Below, piece after piece: positions 15,162 through 22,518 of a DNA stretch of 24,392 bases. The translations under genes and the position numbers were made by a program. The stretch covers positions 1-24,392 of the forward strand of contig DATJNS010000402.1 of NCBI GenBank assembly GCA_035507915.1, in the 5' to 3' direction. The notes under the pieces are model-generated. The model was not told the origin of the DNA, made no database searches, and saw nothing but the letters and a program-made list of their open reading frames with translations. How positions within the stretch are numbered: the stretch's first letter is position 1; every line of letters begins with the position of its first letter. Origin of the DNA: JACQAI01 sp035507915. GTDB taxonomy: Bacteria > Pseudomonadota > Alphaproteobacteria > Elsterales > Elsteraceae.

Positions 15162-17222
15162 ATGCCGGTGGATATCGCCCATCGTCCGAGCCCCATTGCG
15201 CCCAGCGCCGCGCTTGCTCGCGGCGAGCGGCGGCGTTGGCGGCTGCCGATCATCTGGTTGCTGGTGCTCGCCCTGCCGACCCTGACCTGCGTGGCGGTGG
15301 CGAGCGTGCTTCTGCTCGGCCTGTTCGATTCGCGCGCCTACACCCACACGCTGATCCGCGACCGCGCCGACACGCTGCTCGACTCGATGGTCGAGGCCCT
15401 GACGACGCATCTCGATCCGGTGGAGACGCAGTTCGCCGCGGTGGCGCAGGAGTTCGGCTCGGGCGCCATCGACGTCCGCGACGACGAGGCGATCTACCGC
15501 TATCTCAGCGGCGTCCTCACGGCGGTGCCGCAGGTCCCCGGCATCGGCTTGGCGCGCGAGGATCGACGGACCAGCCTGTTCTATCGCGTCCAAGGCCACG
15601 TCGTCCGCGAGCGCCGCAAGACCTCCGAGCGCGCGCGCCAGTGGGAGGACGAGGCGGTCCACTGGGTCGGCGGGCGTTGGGTCGAGCCGCTCTGGACGGT
15701 GCGCGCCGACCGCCCGGCCATCATGCTGCTGGAGCCGCTGCGTGCGCACGACGAGACCTTCGTCGGCATCCTGGCGGTGCCGGTGCCGCTCGACGCGCTG
15801 TCGCGGCTGCTGACCAGCCTGGCGAACGGCTTCGATCAGACGCCGTTCGTGCTGTTCGACCGCAGCCGGGTGCTCGCCCATCCGCTCCTGCAGAAGCCGT
15901 CCGACCGGCTCACGCCCGAGCACCCCATCCTGACGCTCGACGAGCTCGGCGATCCGGTGCTGGCGCACATCTGGGACGCGCACGCCGGACCGGTGCCGGC
16001 CGACGAGCTGCCGCCGTCGACCGAAGGCCAGCGGGTCGCGATCGGCGGCGAACCCTACATCTTCATGTATCGGCCCGTGACCAAGTACGGCGAGGCGCCG
16101 TGGCTCGTCGGCAGCTATTTCCGCGAGTCGGCGGTGGGCGCCGCCGAGATCAGCCGCCTGATGCGGCTCGGCATGTTCGGCGGCGCGATCCTGGTGATCG
16201 CGGTGCTGCTGAGCGTGGCGTGCGGCCGCGTGCTTGGACGTCCGATCCGCCTGTTCGCGCGCGCCGCCCGCGAGGTCCAGAACGGCAACTTCGCCCTGCC
16301 CCAGCTCGGCGACAGTCGGATCCGCGAGTTCGACGAGGCGGGCCGCGCGTTCAACGACATGGTCGACGGTCTGCGCGAGCGCGAGCGCATCCGCGACCTG
16401 TTCGGCAAGTACGTCCCGGCCGAGGTCGCCGAGACGGTGCTGGCCGACCCGGACTCGCTCGAGCTGGGCGGTCAGAAGCGCGAGATCACCGTGCTGTTCT
16501 CCGACATCGAGAACTTCACGGCGATGTCGGAAGGCCTGTCGCCCGACCGGGTGCTCGCGCTGCTCAACGCCTATTTCGACGGCATCGGGGGGATCCTGGT
16601 CGCGCACAGCGGCATCATCGTCGACTTCGTCGGCGACGCCGTGTTCGCCGTGTTCGGCGCGCCGATCCCGCACGCCGATCACGCGCGGCGCGCGCTCGCC
16701 GCCGCGCGCGAGGTCGAGCGCTTCGCGCAACGGTTCTCCACCGAGCACCAGGCGCGCGGCCTGCCGTTCGGCGCCACGCGCATCGGCGTCCACACCGGGA
16801 TCGCGATCGTCGGCAACATCGGCTCGCGCGACCGCATGAAGTACGGCGCCGCCGGCGACGTGGTGAACACGGCGGCGCGGCTCGAAGGCGCCAACAAGGT
16901 GTTCGGCAGCCGCATCCTGGCGAGCGCGGTCACGATCCGGAGCGCCGGAGACGCCGACGCGCGCCCGATGGGCAGCGTGATCGTCAAGGGGCGCACCGCG
17001 CCCGTCGAGGTCTTCGAGGTGCTCGAGCCGGGCGCCAGCGCCGACCCGTGGCACGCCCAGTACCTCGTGGCGTTCGAATGGCTGTCCAGCCGCGCCCACG
17101 AAGCCACCGACGCGATCCGGCGCCTGGTCGCGGCGCGGCCCGACGATCGCGCGCTGAGCCGGCTGCTCGACCGCCTCGAGCAAGGCGTCGCCGGCTCGGC
17201 GATCGAGCTCACCGAGAAATGA
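15162..17222 (+). CDS. Membrane-bound class III nucleotide cyclase with extracytoplasmic sensor and HAMP domains
   Basis: A 686-residue protein with a short basic N-terminus, TM1 at about 28-51, a periplasmic region of about 280 residues that looks Cache/PDC-like, TM2 at about 337-357, a HAMP linker (about 358-410) and a C-terminal class III cyclase domain (about 435-620). Metal-binding aspartates are D448 (FSDIENFT) and D492 (DFVGDAVFAVFGAP); transition-state residues are N569 and R573 (DVVNTAARLE). The two residues that usually choose the base are atypical: D488 where adenylate cyclases have Lys, and G562 where Asp, Thr or Ser is usual. It should turn an outside signal into cAMP or another cyclic nucleotide; which one is open. 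The ATG at 15162 is chosen because the frame before it is not protein-like. A C-terminal helical tail follows the catalytic domain. Confidence 0.88.
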   Translation: MPVDIAHRPSPIAPSAALARGERRRWRLPIIWLLVLALPTLTCVAVASVLLLGLFDSRAYTHTLIRDRADTLLDSMVEALTTHLDPVETQFAAVAQEFGSGAIDVRDDEAIYRYLSGVLTAVPQVPGIGLAREDRRTSLFYRVQGHVVRERRKTSERARQWEDEAVHWVGGRWVEPLWTVRADRPAIMLLEPLRAHDETFVGILAVPVPLDALSRLLTSLANGFDQTPFVLFDRSRVLAHPLLQKPSDRLTPEHPILTLDELGDPVLAHIWDAHAGPVPADELPPSTEGQRVAIGGEPYIFMYRPVTKYGEAPWLVGSYFRESAVGAAEISRLMRLGMFGGAILVIAVLLSVACGRVLGRPIRLFARAAREVQNGNFALPQLGDSRIREFDEAGRAFNDMVDGLRERERIRDLFGKYVPAEVAETVLADPDSLELGGQKREITVLFSDIENFTAMSEGLSPDRVLALLNAYFDGIGGILVAHSGIIVDFVGDAVFAVFGAPIPHADHARRALAAAREVERFAQRFSTEHQARGLPFGATRIGVHTGIAIVGNIGSRDRMKYGAAGDVVNTAARLEGANKVFGSRILASAVTIRSAGDADARPMGSVIVKGRTAPVEVFEVLEPGASADPWHAQYLVAFEWLSSRAHEATDAIRRLVAARPDDRALSRLLDRLEQGVAGSAIELTEK

Positions 17223-17266
17223 CCGCCTGACGCGGTGCGACGCGCGACCCGCCCCGACGCTTGACT

Positions 17267-17272
17267 TATACT
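17267..17272 (+). promoter_or_regulatory. -10-like box just before the MlaE-like ATG
   Basis: TATACT lies five nt ahead of the ATG at 17278, with no ribosome-binding sequence between, again compatible with a leaderless transcript. The adjacent TTGACT (17261-17266) touches it directly and so cannot be its -35 element. The gap after the cyclase gene is 55 nt. Confidence 0.35.
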
Positions 17273-17277
17273 GGGAC

Positions 17278-18414
17278 ATGGCCACCACGACCGACGCTCA
17301 GCTCGAGATCTCCCGCCCCGCGCCCGACACCGTGCTGGTGCGGCTGGCCGGACCGTGGGTGCTGCGTCGCGACCTGCCCGACATCGTCGAAGCGGTGGAG
17401 CACGGCGTCCCGCTCGACCGCGTGCGCCGGATCGTGGTCGACGCGGCACGGGTCGAGCGTTGGGACAGCATGCTGGTCGCCGAGGTGCGGCGGCTGCGCA
17501 CGATGTGCGTCGGGCACGAGCTCGAGGTCGACCTGGAAAGCCTGCCCGATGGCGCGCGGCACCTGATCGACCTCTCGACCGCCGGCGTTCGCCAGCAGCA
17601 GCGCCGCTCCCGCGGGCGCCACGGCTTCCTCACCGCGGTCGGCGTCGAGGTGCTGCGCGCCGTGCGCTCGGTCGGCGACATGGTGGGTTTCCTCGGCGAG
17701 ACGGTCGAGGCCCTGATCGCGGCGCTGCGCGGGCGCGCGCGTTTCCGCTGGGGCGATCTGCTCCAGGTCGTCCAGGAGCATGGCCCGGCTGCACTGCCGA
17801 TCGTCGGTCTGGTCAATTTCCTGGTCGGCATGATCGTGGCGTTCATCGGCGCGATCCAGCTCGAGCGCTTCGCGGCGGAGATCTACGTCGCCAACCTCGT
17901 CGGCATCGGCGTCGTCCGCGAGATGGGTCCGATGATGACCGCCATCATCCTCTCGGGACGTACCAGCGCGGCGTTCGCCGCGCAGCTCGGCACCATGCAG
18001 GTCAACGAGGAGATCTCGGCTTTCCGAACCATGGGCATTCCGCCCATGCAATTCCTGGTGCTGCCGCGCGTGATCGCGCTGGTCGCGATGGTGCCGCTCC
18101 TGACCCTCTACGCCAACCTGATCGGCATCTTCGGCGGCGCCATCGTGGCGCTCGTCAAGCTGCACCTGTCCTTGACCCTGTTCTACGAGCAGCTGGTCGG
18201 CGCGGTCGGCATCGGCGACTGGATCGGCGGCCTGGTCAAGGCGATGGTGTTCGGCGCCATCGTCGTGTTGTCGGGCTGCCTGCGCGGCATGCAGGCATCG
18301 CGCAGCGCGTCCGCGGTCGGCTACGCGGCGACCTCGGCGGTCGTCACCAGCATCGTCTTCGTCATCGTGACCGACGCCATCTTCACCATCATCTACATCG
18401 CGCTGGGGGTCTAG
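17278..18414 (+). CDS. mlaE: STAS-MlaE fusion: ABC permease of a phospholipid/MCE transport system
   Basis: This 378-residue protein joins an N-terminal STAS domain (about 9-100, MlaB-like) to a C-terminal MlaE permease (about 120-378) with several membrane helices. The MlaE signature is clear: VREMGPMMTAIILSGRTSAA (from V213), then AAQLGTMQVNEEISAFRTMG. In E. coli MlaB is a separate protein that stabilises the MlaF ATPase; here it is built in. S64 in WDSML takes the place of the conserved STAS Thr/Ser. It starts an operon with the ATPase (5-nt gap), MCE protein and lipoprotein genes, and should sit in the inner membrane moving phospholipid between membranes. The direction of transport and the exact lipid cannot be told from sequence. 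Confidence 0.93.
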   Translation: MATTTDAQLEISRPAPDTVLVRLAGPWVLRRDLPDIVEAVEHGVPLDRVRRIVVDAARVERWDSMLVAEVRRLRTMCVGHELEVDLESLPDGARHLIDLSTAGVRQQQRRSRGRHGFLTAVGVEVLRAVRSVGDMVGFLGETVEALIAALRGRARFRWGDLLQVVQEHGPAALPIVGLVNFLVGMIVAFIGAIQLERFAAEIYVANLVGIGVVREMGPMMTAIILSGRTSAAFAAQLGTMQVNEEISAFRTMGIPPMQFLVLPRVIALVAMVPLLTLYANLIGIFGGAIVALVKLHLSLTLFYEQLVGAVGIGDWIGGLVKAMVFGAIVVLSGCLRGMQASRSASAVGYAATSAVVTSIVFVIVTDAIFTIIYIALGV

Positions 18415-18419
18415 GGATC

Positions 18420-19241
18420 GTGCAGTCCCCCGCGCCAGCGTCCGATCGCACGATCTGCGATTTTACCCCGCAGGACGGCGACCCGCACATCGAGGTGCGC
18501 GATCTCACGATGGCGTTCGGCGACGTCGTCCTGATGCGCGACCTCAACTTCACCATCAACCGCGGCGACATCTTCATCGTCATGGGAGGCAGCGGCTCGG
18601 GCAAGAGCACGCTGCTCAACCATTTCCTCGGCCTCATCCCGCCGGCTCGCGGCCAGGTCGTCTTCGACGGCCAGAGCCTCTGGGATGCTTCCCTCGAGGA
18701 GCGCGACCGCATGCTCCGGCGCGCCGGCGTGCTCTATCAGAGCGGCGCGCTCTGGAGCTCGATGACGCTCGAAGAGAATGTCGCGCTGCCGCTCGGCGAA
18801 TTCACCGGCCTGTCGGAACGTCAGATCCGCGAACTGGTGGCGCTCAAGCTGGCGCTGGTCGGGCTGACCGGCTTCGAGGATTATTTCCCGTCGCAGATCA
18901 GCGGCGGGATGCGCAAGCGCGCGGGCCTCGCGCGCGCGATCGCGCTCGACCCGGAGATCCTGTTTTTCGACGAGCCGTCGGCCGGGCTCGATCCGATCAG
19001 CGCGAAACGGCTGGACGACCTCATCCTCGACCTGCGCGCCAACCTGGGCGCGACCTTCGTCGTCGTGACGCACGAGCTCGACAGCATATTCGCGATCGGC
19101 AACAACTCGGTGTTCCTCGACATCGAGAGCAAGACGCAAATCGCGCTCGGCGATCCGAAGCGGCTGCGCGACGAGTGCCCGGACCCGCGCGTGCGCAGCT
19201 TTCTCACGCGCGGACGCGAGTCCGCGGAGGCGCCGTCATGA
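18420..19241 (+). CDS. mlaF: MlaF-like ABC transporter ATPase
   Basis: The 273-residue ATP-binding subunit powering the MlaE/MlaD complex. Walker A is GGSGSGKST (G56-T64), the ABC signature is ISGGMRKRAGLARA (from I160), Walker B is ILFFDEPSAGLDP with D184 and E185, and the switch His is H218 (VVTHELDS). The SGGM-K/R-R-A-L signature with AGLDP is characteristic of MlaF/Mkl-type ATPases. The GTG at 18420 follows the permease stop by five nt, with a G-rich GGGGG/AGGGA stretch upstream; about 20 residues precede the first conserved strand. It overlaps the MCE gene by ATGA, so the two are translationally coupled. Confidence 0.93.
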   Translation: MQSPAPASDRTICDFTPQDGDPHIEVRDLTMAFGDVVLMRDLNFTINRGDIFIVMGGSGSGKSTLLNHFLGLIPPARGQVVFDGQSLWDASLEERDRMLRRAGVLYQSGALWSSMTLEENVALPLGEFTGLSERQIRELVALKLALVGLTGFEDYFPSQISGGMRKRAGLARAIALDPEILFFDEPSAGLDPISAKRLDDLILDLRANLGATFVVVTHELDSIFAIGNNSVFLDIESKTQIALGDPKRLRDECPDPRVRSFLTRGRESAEAPS

Positions 19242-20293
19242 TCCGCCGCTACAACCCGCGCGTCATCGGCGGCTTCGTCCTGGGCGCGCTGGGCCTGCTC
19301 GTCGTGGCGGTCCTCGTGTTCGGCAGCGGCGAGCTGTTCAAGCACTACACGCGCGCCGTGATCTATTTTCAGGGTTCGGTCGGCGGGCTGCGCGCCGGCG
19401 CGCCGGTCGATTTTCGCGGCGTCCAGATCGGCACCGTGCGCGAGATCTCGATCGTCTACGACGTCCGGACCAACCAAGCCGCGATCCCGGTGATGATCGA
19501 CATCGACCCCAAACGGGTCAAGGCGATCGGTCGGGTCGAGGGCGTGGCGCGCTTCCCGATCAAGCGTCTGGTCCAGAACGGACTGCGCGCGCAACTGCGC
19601 CTGCAGAGCTTCGTGACCGGCCAGATGGACGTGCAGCTCGACTTCCTGCCGCATGCCGAGGCGCACCAGATGGGCGGCGAGCAACCCTATCCCGAGATCC
19701 CGACCGTACCCTCGACCTACGATCAGGTGCAGGACATTCTGACCGAGTTCGCGGCGCAGGCGCCCGAGATGATGAAGCGGCTCAACCAGGTGCTCGACCG
19801 GGCCTCCGACGTGCTCGGCGAGGTTTCGGACTCCGCGCCGATCGCGCGCCAGGCCCTCGCCGACATCGCGAAATTCTCGAAGGCGCTGGGCGACAGCGAT
19901 CAGGAGATCCGCACCACGCTCACGATGCTGAGCAAGCTGACCACCAACGCCGACCAGACGGCGCTCGAGTTCGGCGACACCGCCAAACGCCTGAACCACC
20001 TGCTGGCCGAGAACGACCCCGCGATCACGGCCATGATCGGCCAGTTCAGCAAGGCGGGCGCCAGCCTGACCCAGCTCACCGACCAGATGGGCACGCTCGT
20101 CCAGGAGAACCGCGAAGGCCTGAAGGATTTCTCCTCCGGCGGTCTGTATGATCTCACCAACCTGATCCGCGACACGCAGGAGCTGGTGGCGAACTTGAAC
20201 CGGACGGTCGACCAGCTCCAGCGCAACCCGAGCGAGTTCCTGTTCGGCCAGCAGCCGCGCGAGATTCCGACCACCCGCGCGAAGGCGCCGTGA
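19238..20293 (+). CDS. mlaD: MlaD-like MCE-domain substrate-binding protein
   Basis: This 351-residue protein has one N-terminal membrane anchor (about 8-31) and one MCE domain (about 38-115; YFQGSVGGLRAGAPVDFRGV, VREISIVYD). A long helical region follows that could form a needle or coiled-coil extension. MCE proteins assemble as hexameric rings carrying lipid through the periplasm. At 351 residues it is clearly longer than E. coli MlaD (about 180), closer to single-MCE proteins with a helical tunnel. The ATG is in the ATGA overlap with the ATPase, preceded by GGAGG. It continues into the lipoprotein gene with almost no gap. Confidence 0.92.
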   Translation: MIRRYNPRVIGGFVLGALGLLVVAVLVFGSGELFKHYTRAVIYFQGSVGGLRAGAPVDFRGVQIGTVREISIVYDVRTNQAAIPVMIDIDPKRVKAIGRVEGVARFPIKRLVQNGLRAQLRLQSFVTGQMDVQLDFLPHAEAHQMGGEQPYPEIPTVPSTYDQVQDILTEFAAQAPEMMKRLNQVLDRASDVLGEVSDSAPIARQALADIAKFSKALGDSDQEIRTTLTMLSKLTTNADQTALEFGDTAKRLNHLLAENDPAITAMIGQFSKAGASLTQLTDQMGTLVQENREGLKDFSSGGLYDLTNLIRDTQELVANLNRTVDQLQRNPSEFLFGQQPREIPTTRAKAP

Positions 20294-20295
20294 CC

Positions 20296-20955
20296 ATGCA
20301 GCGGCCGACAGCCCCTCCGATCGCATCGGCGGCATGGCGCCGGCGCCGCCTGCTCGCGCTGGGCGCCGGGCTGCCGCTGCTCGGCGCCTGCGCCAGCATG
20401 CTGCAAAGCAAGGAGCCGAGGCGCTTCCGCCTCGACGGACCGACGCGCTTCGCGCCGGATCTGCCGACGGTCGCCTGGACGCTCGAGGTCGACCAGACGG
20501 TCGCCGATCCGGGCATCGACACGACCCGGATCGCCGCGATCGGCAGCGCCGGCATCGAGCTCGAATACTTCGCCGATGCCGAATGGCCGAGCCGGGCGTC
20601 CGACATGGTCACCACGATGCTGCTCCAGGCCTTCGTCGACAGCTCACGCATCGCGCGGGTCGGCGATCGCAACTCCGGCCTGCGTCCGGACTTCGTGCTC
20701 AAGACCGTGCTGCGGGATTTCCAGGTCGAGCGCAGCGGCACGCCGAGCGTCAAGGTCACGATGACGGCGTCATTGGTCGAGCTGCCGCGCCGCATTCAGG
20801 CCGGCATGCAGCGCTTCCAGAGCACGGCACCGGTCGCCTCGAGCGCCATCGAGGACATCGTGCGCGGCTTCGAGACCGCCCTCGACCGCGTGCTCGCCGA
20901 CCTGGTGGCCTGGACCCTGATCACCGGCAACGGGACCCATCCACCGACCGGGTGA
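20296..20955 (+). CDS. ABC-type transport auxiliary lipoprotein (PqiC/DUF330-like)
   Basis: A 219-residue predicted lipoprotein. A basic RRRR stretch and hydrophobic core (LLALGAGLPLLGAC) end in a lipobox with C32. The rest matches the auxiliary lipoprotein family found with MCE transporters (PqiC-like): a TWTLEVDQTVAD-type strand, an IELEYFADAEWPSRASDMV segment (Y/W before the first helix is typical), an LRPDFVL strand and an amphipathic C-terminal helix. It probably sits in the outer membrane and receives or docks the MCE tube. The GTG at 20290, overlapping the MlaD stop, is an alternative start two codons upstream; ATG is preferred because GAAGG is better spaced from it. Confidence 0.87.
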   Translation: MQRPTAPPIASAAWRRRRLLALGAGLPLLGACASMLQSKEPRRFRLDGPTRFAPDLPTVAWTLEVDQTVADPGIDTTRIAAIGSAGIELEYFADAEWPSRASDMVTTMLLQAFVDSSRIARVGDRNSGLRPDFVLKTVLRDFQVERSGTPSVKVTMTASLVELPRRIQAGMQRFQSTAPVASSAIEDIVRGFETALDRVLADLVAWTLITGNGTHPPTG

Positions 20956-20985
20956 GGCGGCTGCCGCCGTGGCGAGGCCGCCCTC
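20954..20985 (+). terminator. Possible terminator after the Mla operon
   Basis: gaggcggc (20954-20961) can pair with gccgccctc (20977-20985) with one bulged base, around a 15-nt loop. It sits right at the lipoprotein stop, before the AT-rich promoter zone of the next unit. No T-run follows, so an intrinsic terminator is not proven. Confidence 0.3.
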
Positions 20986-21011
20986 TGCGGGCCGCTGTGG
21001 CGATTCGGCAA

Positions 21012-21078
21012 CCTGCGGATTAAACTGGTTAATTGGCGGTTCAACTAAACCGGGCCTTTGGCTATAAAGCTAACGTGG
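21012..21078 (+). promoter_or_regulatory. AT-rich promoter/operator zone of the TPR-barrel and FecR genes
   Basis: This is the most AT-rich intergenic stretch in the window. TTCAAC (21040-21045) and TATAAA (21063-21068) are spaced 17 nt apart, giving a plausible promoter with transcription starting near 21075 and a leader of about 50 nt. An imperfect dyad (CTGGTTAATTG at about 21026-21036 against CAACTAAACCG at 21042-21052, eight of 11 pairs) overlaps the -35 box and could be an operator. The promoter is tentative and the operator more so. Confidence 0.4.
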
Positions 21079-21126
21079 TGGCCGGGCCTCCTGCTGCCGC
21101 GCGGCTGACGAACAAGAGCGGCACCG

Positions 21127-22494
21127 ATGATCAGATATTTCGACCGCCTGCGCCGATTGCTGGGCACGGCTGCCGGGGCAGGCCTCCTCGCCCTGGCGTT
21201 CGCGATCGCTTTGCCCGAAGCGGCGTACGCGGTCGACCCGGCCGACCAAGCCGCCTATGACGCGGCGTTCGACCAGATGGAGCGTGACCCGGGCAACTCG
21301 GACAAGACGCTGACCTACGCCGAGGCGGCGATCAAGGTCGGCGACTTCGAGGGAGCGATCGGCGCGCTCGAGCGCCTGCTGATCTTCAACCCCGACCTGC
21401 CGAGCATCCAACTCGAGGTCGGCGTGCTCTACTACCGGCTGGGCTCCTACGATCTGGCCCGCACCTATTTGAAACAGATTCTCGGCCGCACCGATCTACC
21501 CGACGAGGTTCGCGCCAAGGCCAACGAGTACCTGGCGCAGATCGACGAGCGGTCGTCGCCGCATCACCTGAGCGGCAACGTGACGAGCGGGTTCCGCTAC
21601 CAGACCAACGCGACCTACGGCCCGGGCGGCAGCGGCTTGAGCATCCTCGGTCTCGGCTTCCCGATCCCGTCGAATGCCGCCCCGAAGGCCGACGCCAACT
21701 TCTTCGGGCTCGGCACGGTGAACTACGTCTACGACTTCCAGCAGGCCGATCCGCTGACGCTCGAAACCAATCTGACGATGTATGGCCAGAAGCAGTTCAA
21801 GCAGACGCAGTTCGATCTCTCGCTGACCCAGCTCGACGTCGGGCCGCGCTTCGGTCTGCCCAGCCTGATCGAAGGCGCGAGCGTCCGGCCCTATCTCGTC
21901 GGCGACTATCTGAGTCTCGGCGGCTCGCACTTCTTCAGCTCGTACGGCGGCGGCATCAATGGCTTCACGCCGGTGATCGACCGGCTCACGCTGCAGGCCA
22001 ATTTCGAAATCCAGGATCGCCAGTACTACACGGACCCGGCGCGCCCGCTGATCGAGAGCCGGACCGGCGACTTCATTTCCATCCGGGTACAGCCCAACTA
22101 CGCGCTCGCCGACAACCAGCTCCTCGGTTTCCTCGGCGAGTTCGATCGCACGTTGGCCGTTCAGGGTTACGAGCGCATGTCGCAGTACGTGCTCGGTCCC
22201 AACTACCAGATCCGCTTCAGCTCGCCGGTCCCCCAGACCGGTCTGATCCGGCCGTGGACGGGCACGGTCTCGTTCACCCACGCCTGGCGGCATTACGGCG
22301 AGCCGGAGGCGATCGTCGACCCGGTCAACACGCGCACCGACAGCGAGTTCGATCTGGGCGGCACGCTGGAGATCGGTGTCGTCCGCGGCTTCTCGACCTT
22401 GCTGCAGATCCAGAAGAGCTGGGTCAACTCGAACATTCCCAATTACGGCTACACGAATCTCGTCGGCATCGTGGCGGCGTCGTTCACCTTCTGA
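21127..22494 (+). CDS. Outer-membrane protein with N-terminal TPR and C-terminal beta-barrel (Slam-like architecture)
   Basis: This 455-residue protein has a signal peptide (about 1-35, LPEAAYA cleavage), then helical TPR-type repeats (about 40-142; FEGAIGALERLLIFNPDLPS, YDLARTYLKQIL). A beta-rich part follows from about 148 to the end, with alternating strands (NVTSGFRYQTNATYG, LTMYGQKQFKQTQFD) and a terminal Phe in AASFTF, the usual BAM-recognition ending. TPR plus barrel at this length matches surface lipoprotein assembly modifier (Slam, DUF560) proteins, the outer-membrane translocators of type XI secretion. I do not see a decisive Slam motif, so other TPR-barrel porins are possible. It lies 24 nt upstream of the secreted FecR gene, suggesting a translocator-cargo pair. 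The start has only a weak purine-rich AAGAGCGG ahead. Confidence 0.8.
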   Translation: MIRYFDRLRRLLGTAAGAGLLALAFAIALPEAAYAVDPADQAAYDAAFDQMERDPGNSDKTLTYAEAAIKVGDFEGAIGALERLLIFNPDLPSIQLEVGVLYYRLGSYDLARTYLKQILGRTDLPDEVRAKANEYLAQIDERSSPHHLSGNVTSGFRYQTNATYGPGGSGLSILGLGFPIPSNAAPKADANFFGLGTVNYVYDFQQADPLTLETNLTMYGQKQFKQTQFDLSLTQLDVGPRFGLPSLIEGASVRPYLVGDYLSLGGSHFFSSYGGGINGFTPVIDRLTLQANFEIQDRQYYTDPARPLIESRTGDFISIRVQPNYALADNQLLGFLGEFDRTLAVQGYERMSQYVLGPNYQIRFSSPVPQTGLIRPWTGTVSFTHAWRHYGEPEAIVDPVNTRTDSEFDLGGTLEIGVVRGFSTLLQIQKSWVNSNIPNYGYTNLVGIVAASFTF

Positions 22495-22518
22495 GCGCGC
22501 CGAAGCGGAGGACATCGC

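Noticed and set aside
17261..17272. TTGACT next to TATACT as a -35/-10 promoter
   Set aside because: The two hexamers touch; a sigma-70 promoter needs a spacer of about 17 nt. Only the TATACT box was kept as a tentative -10.
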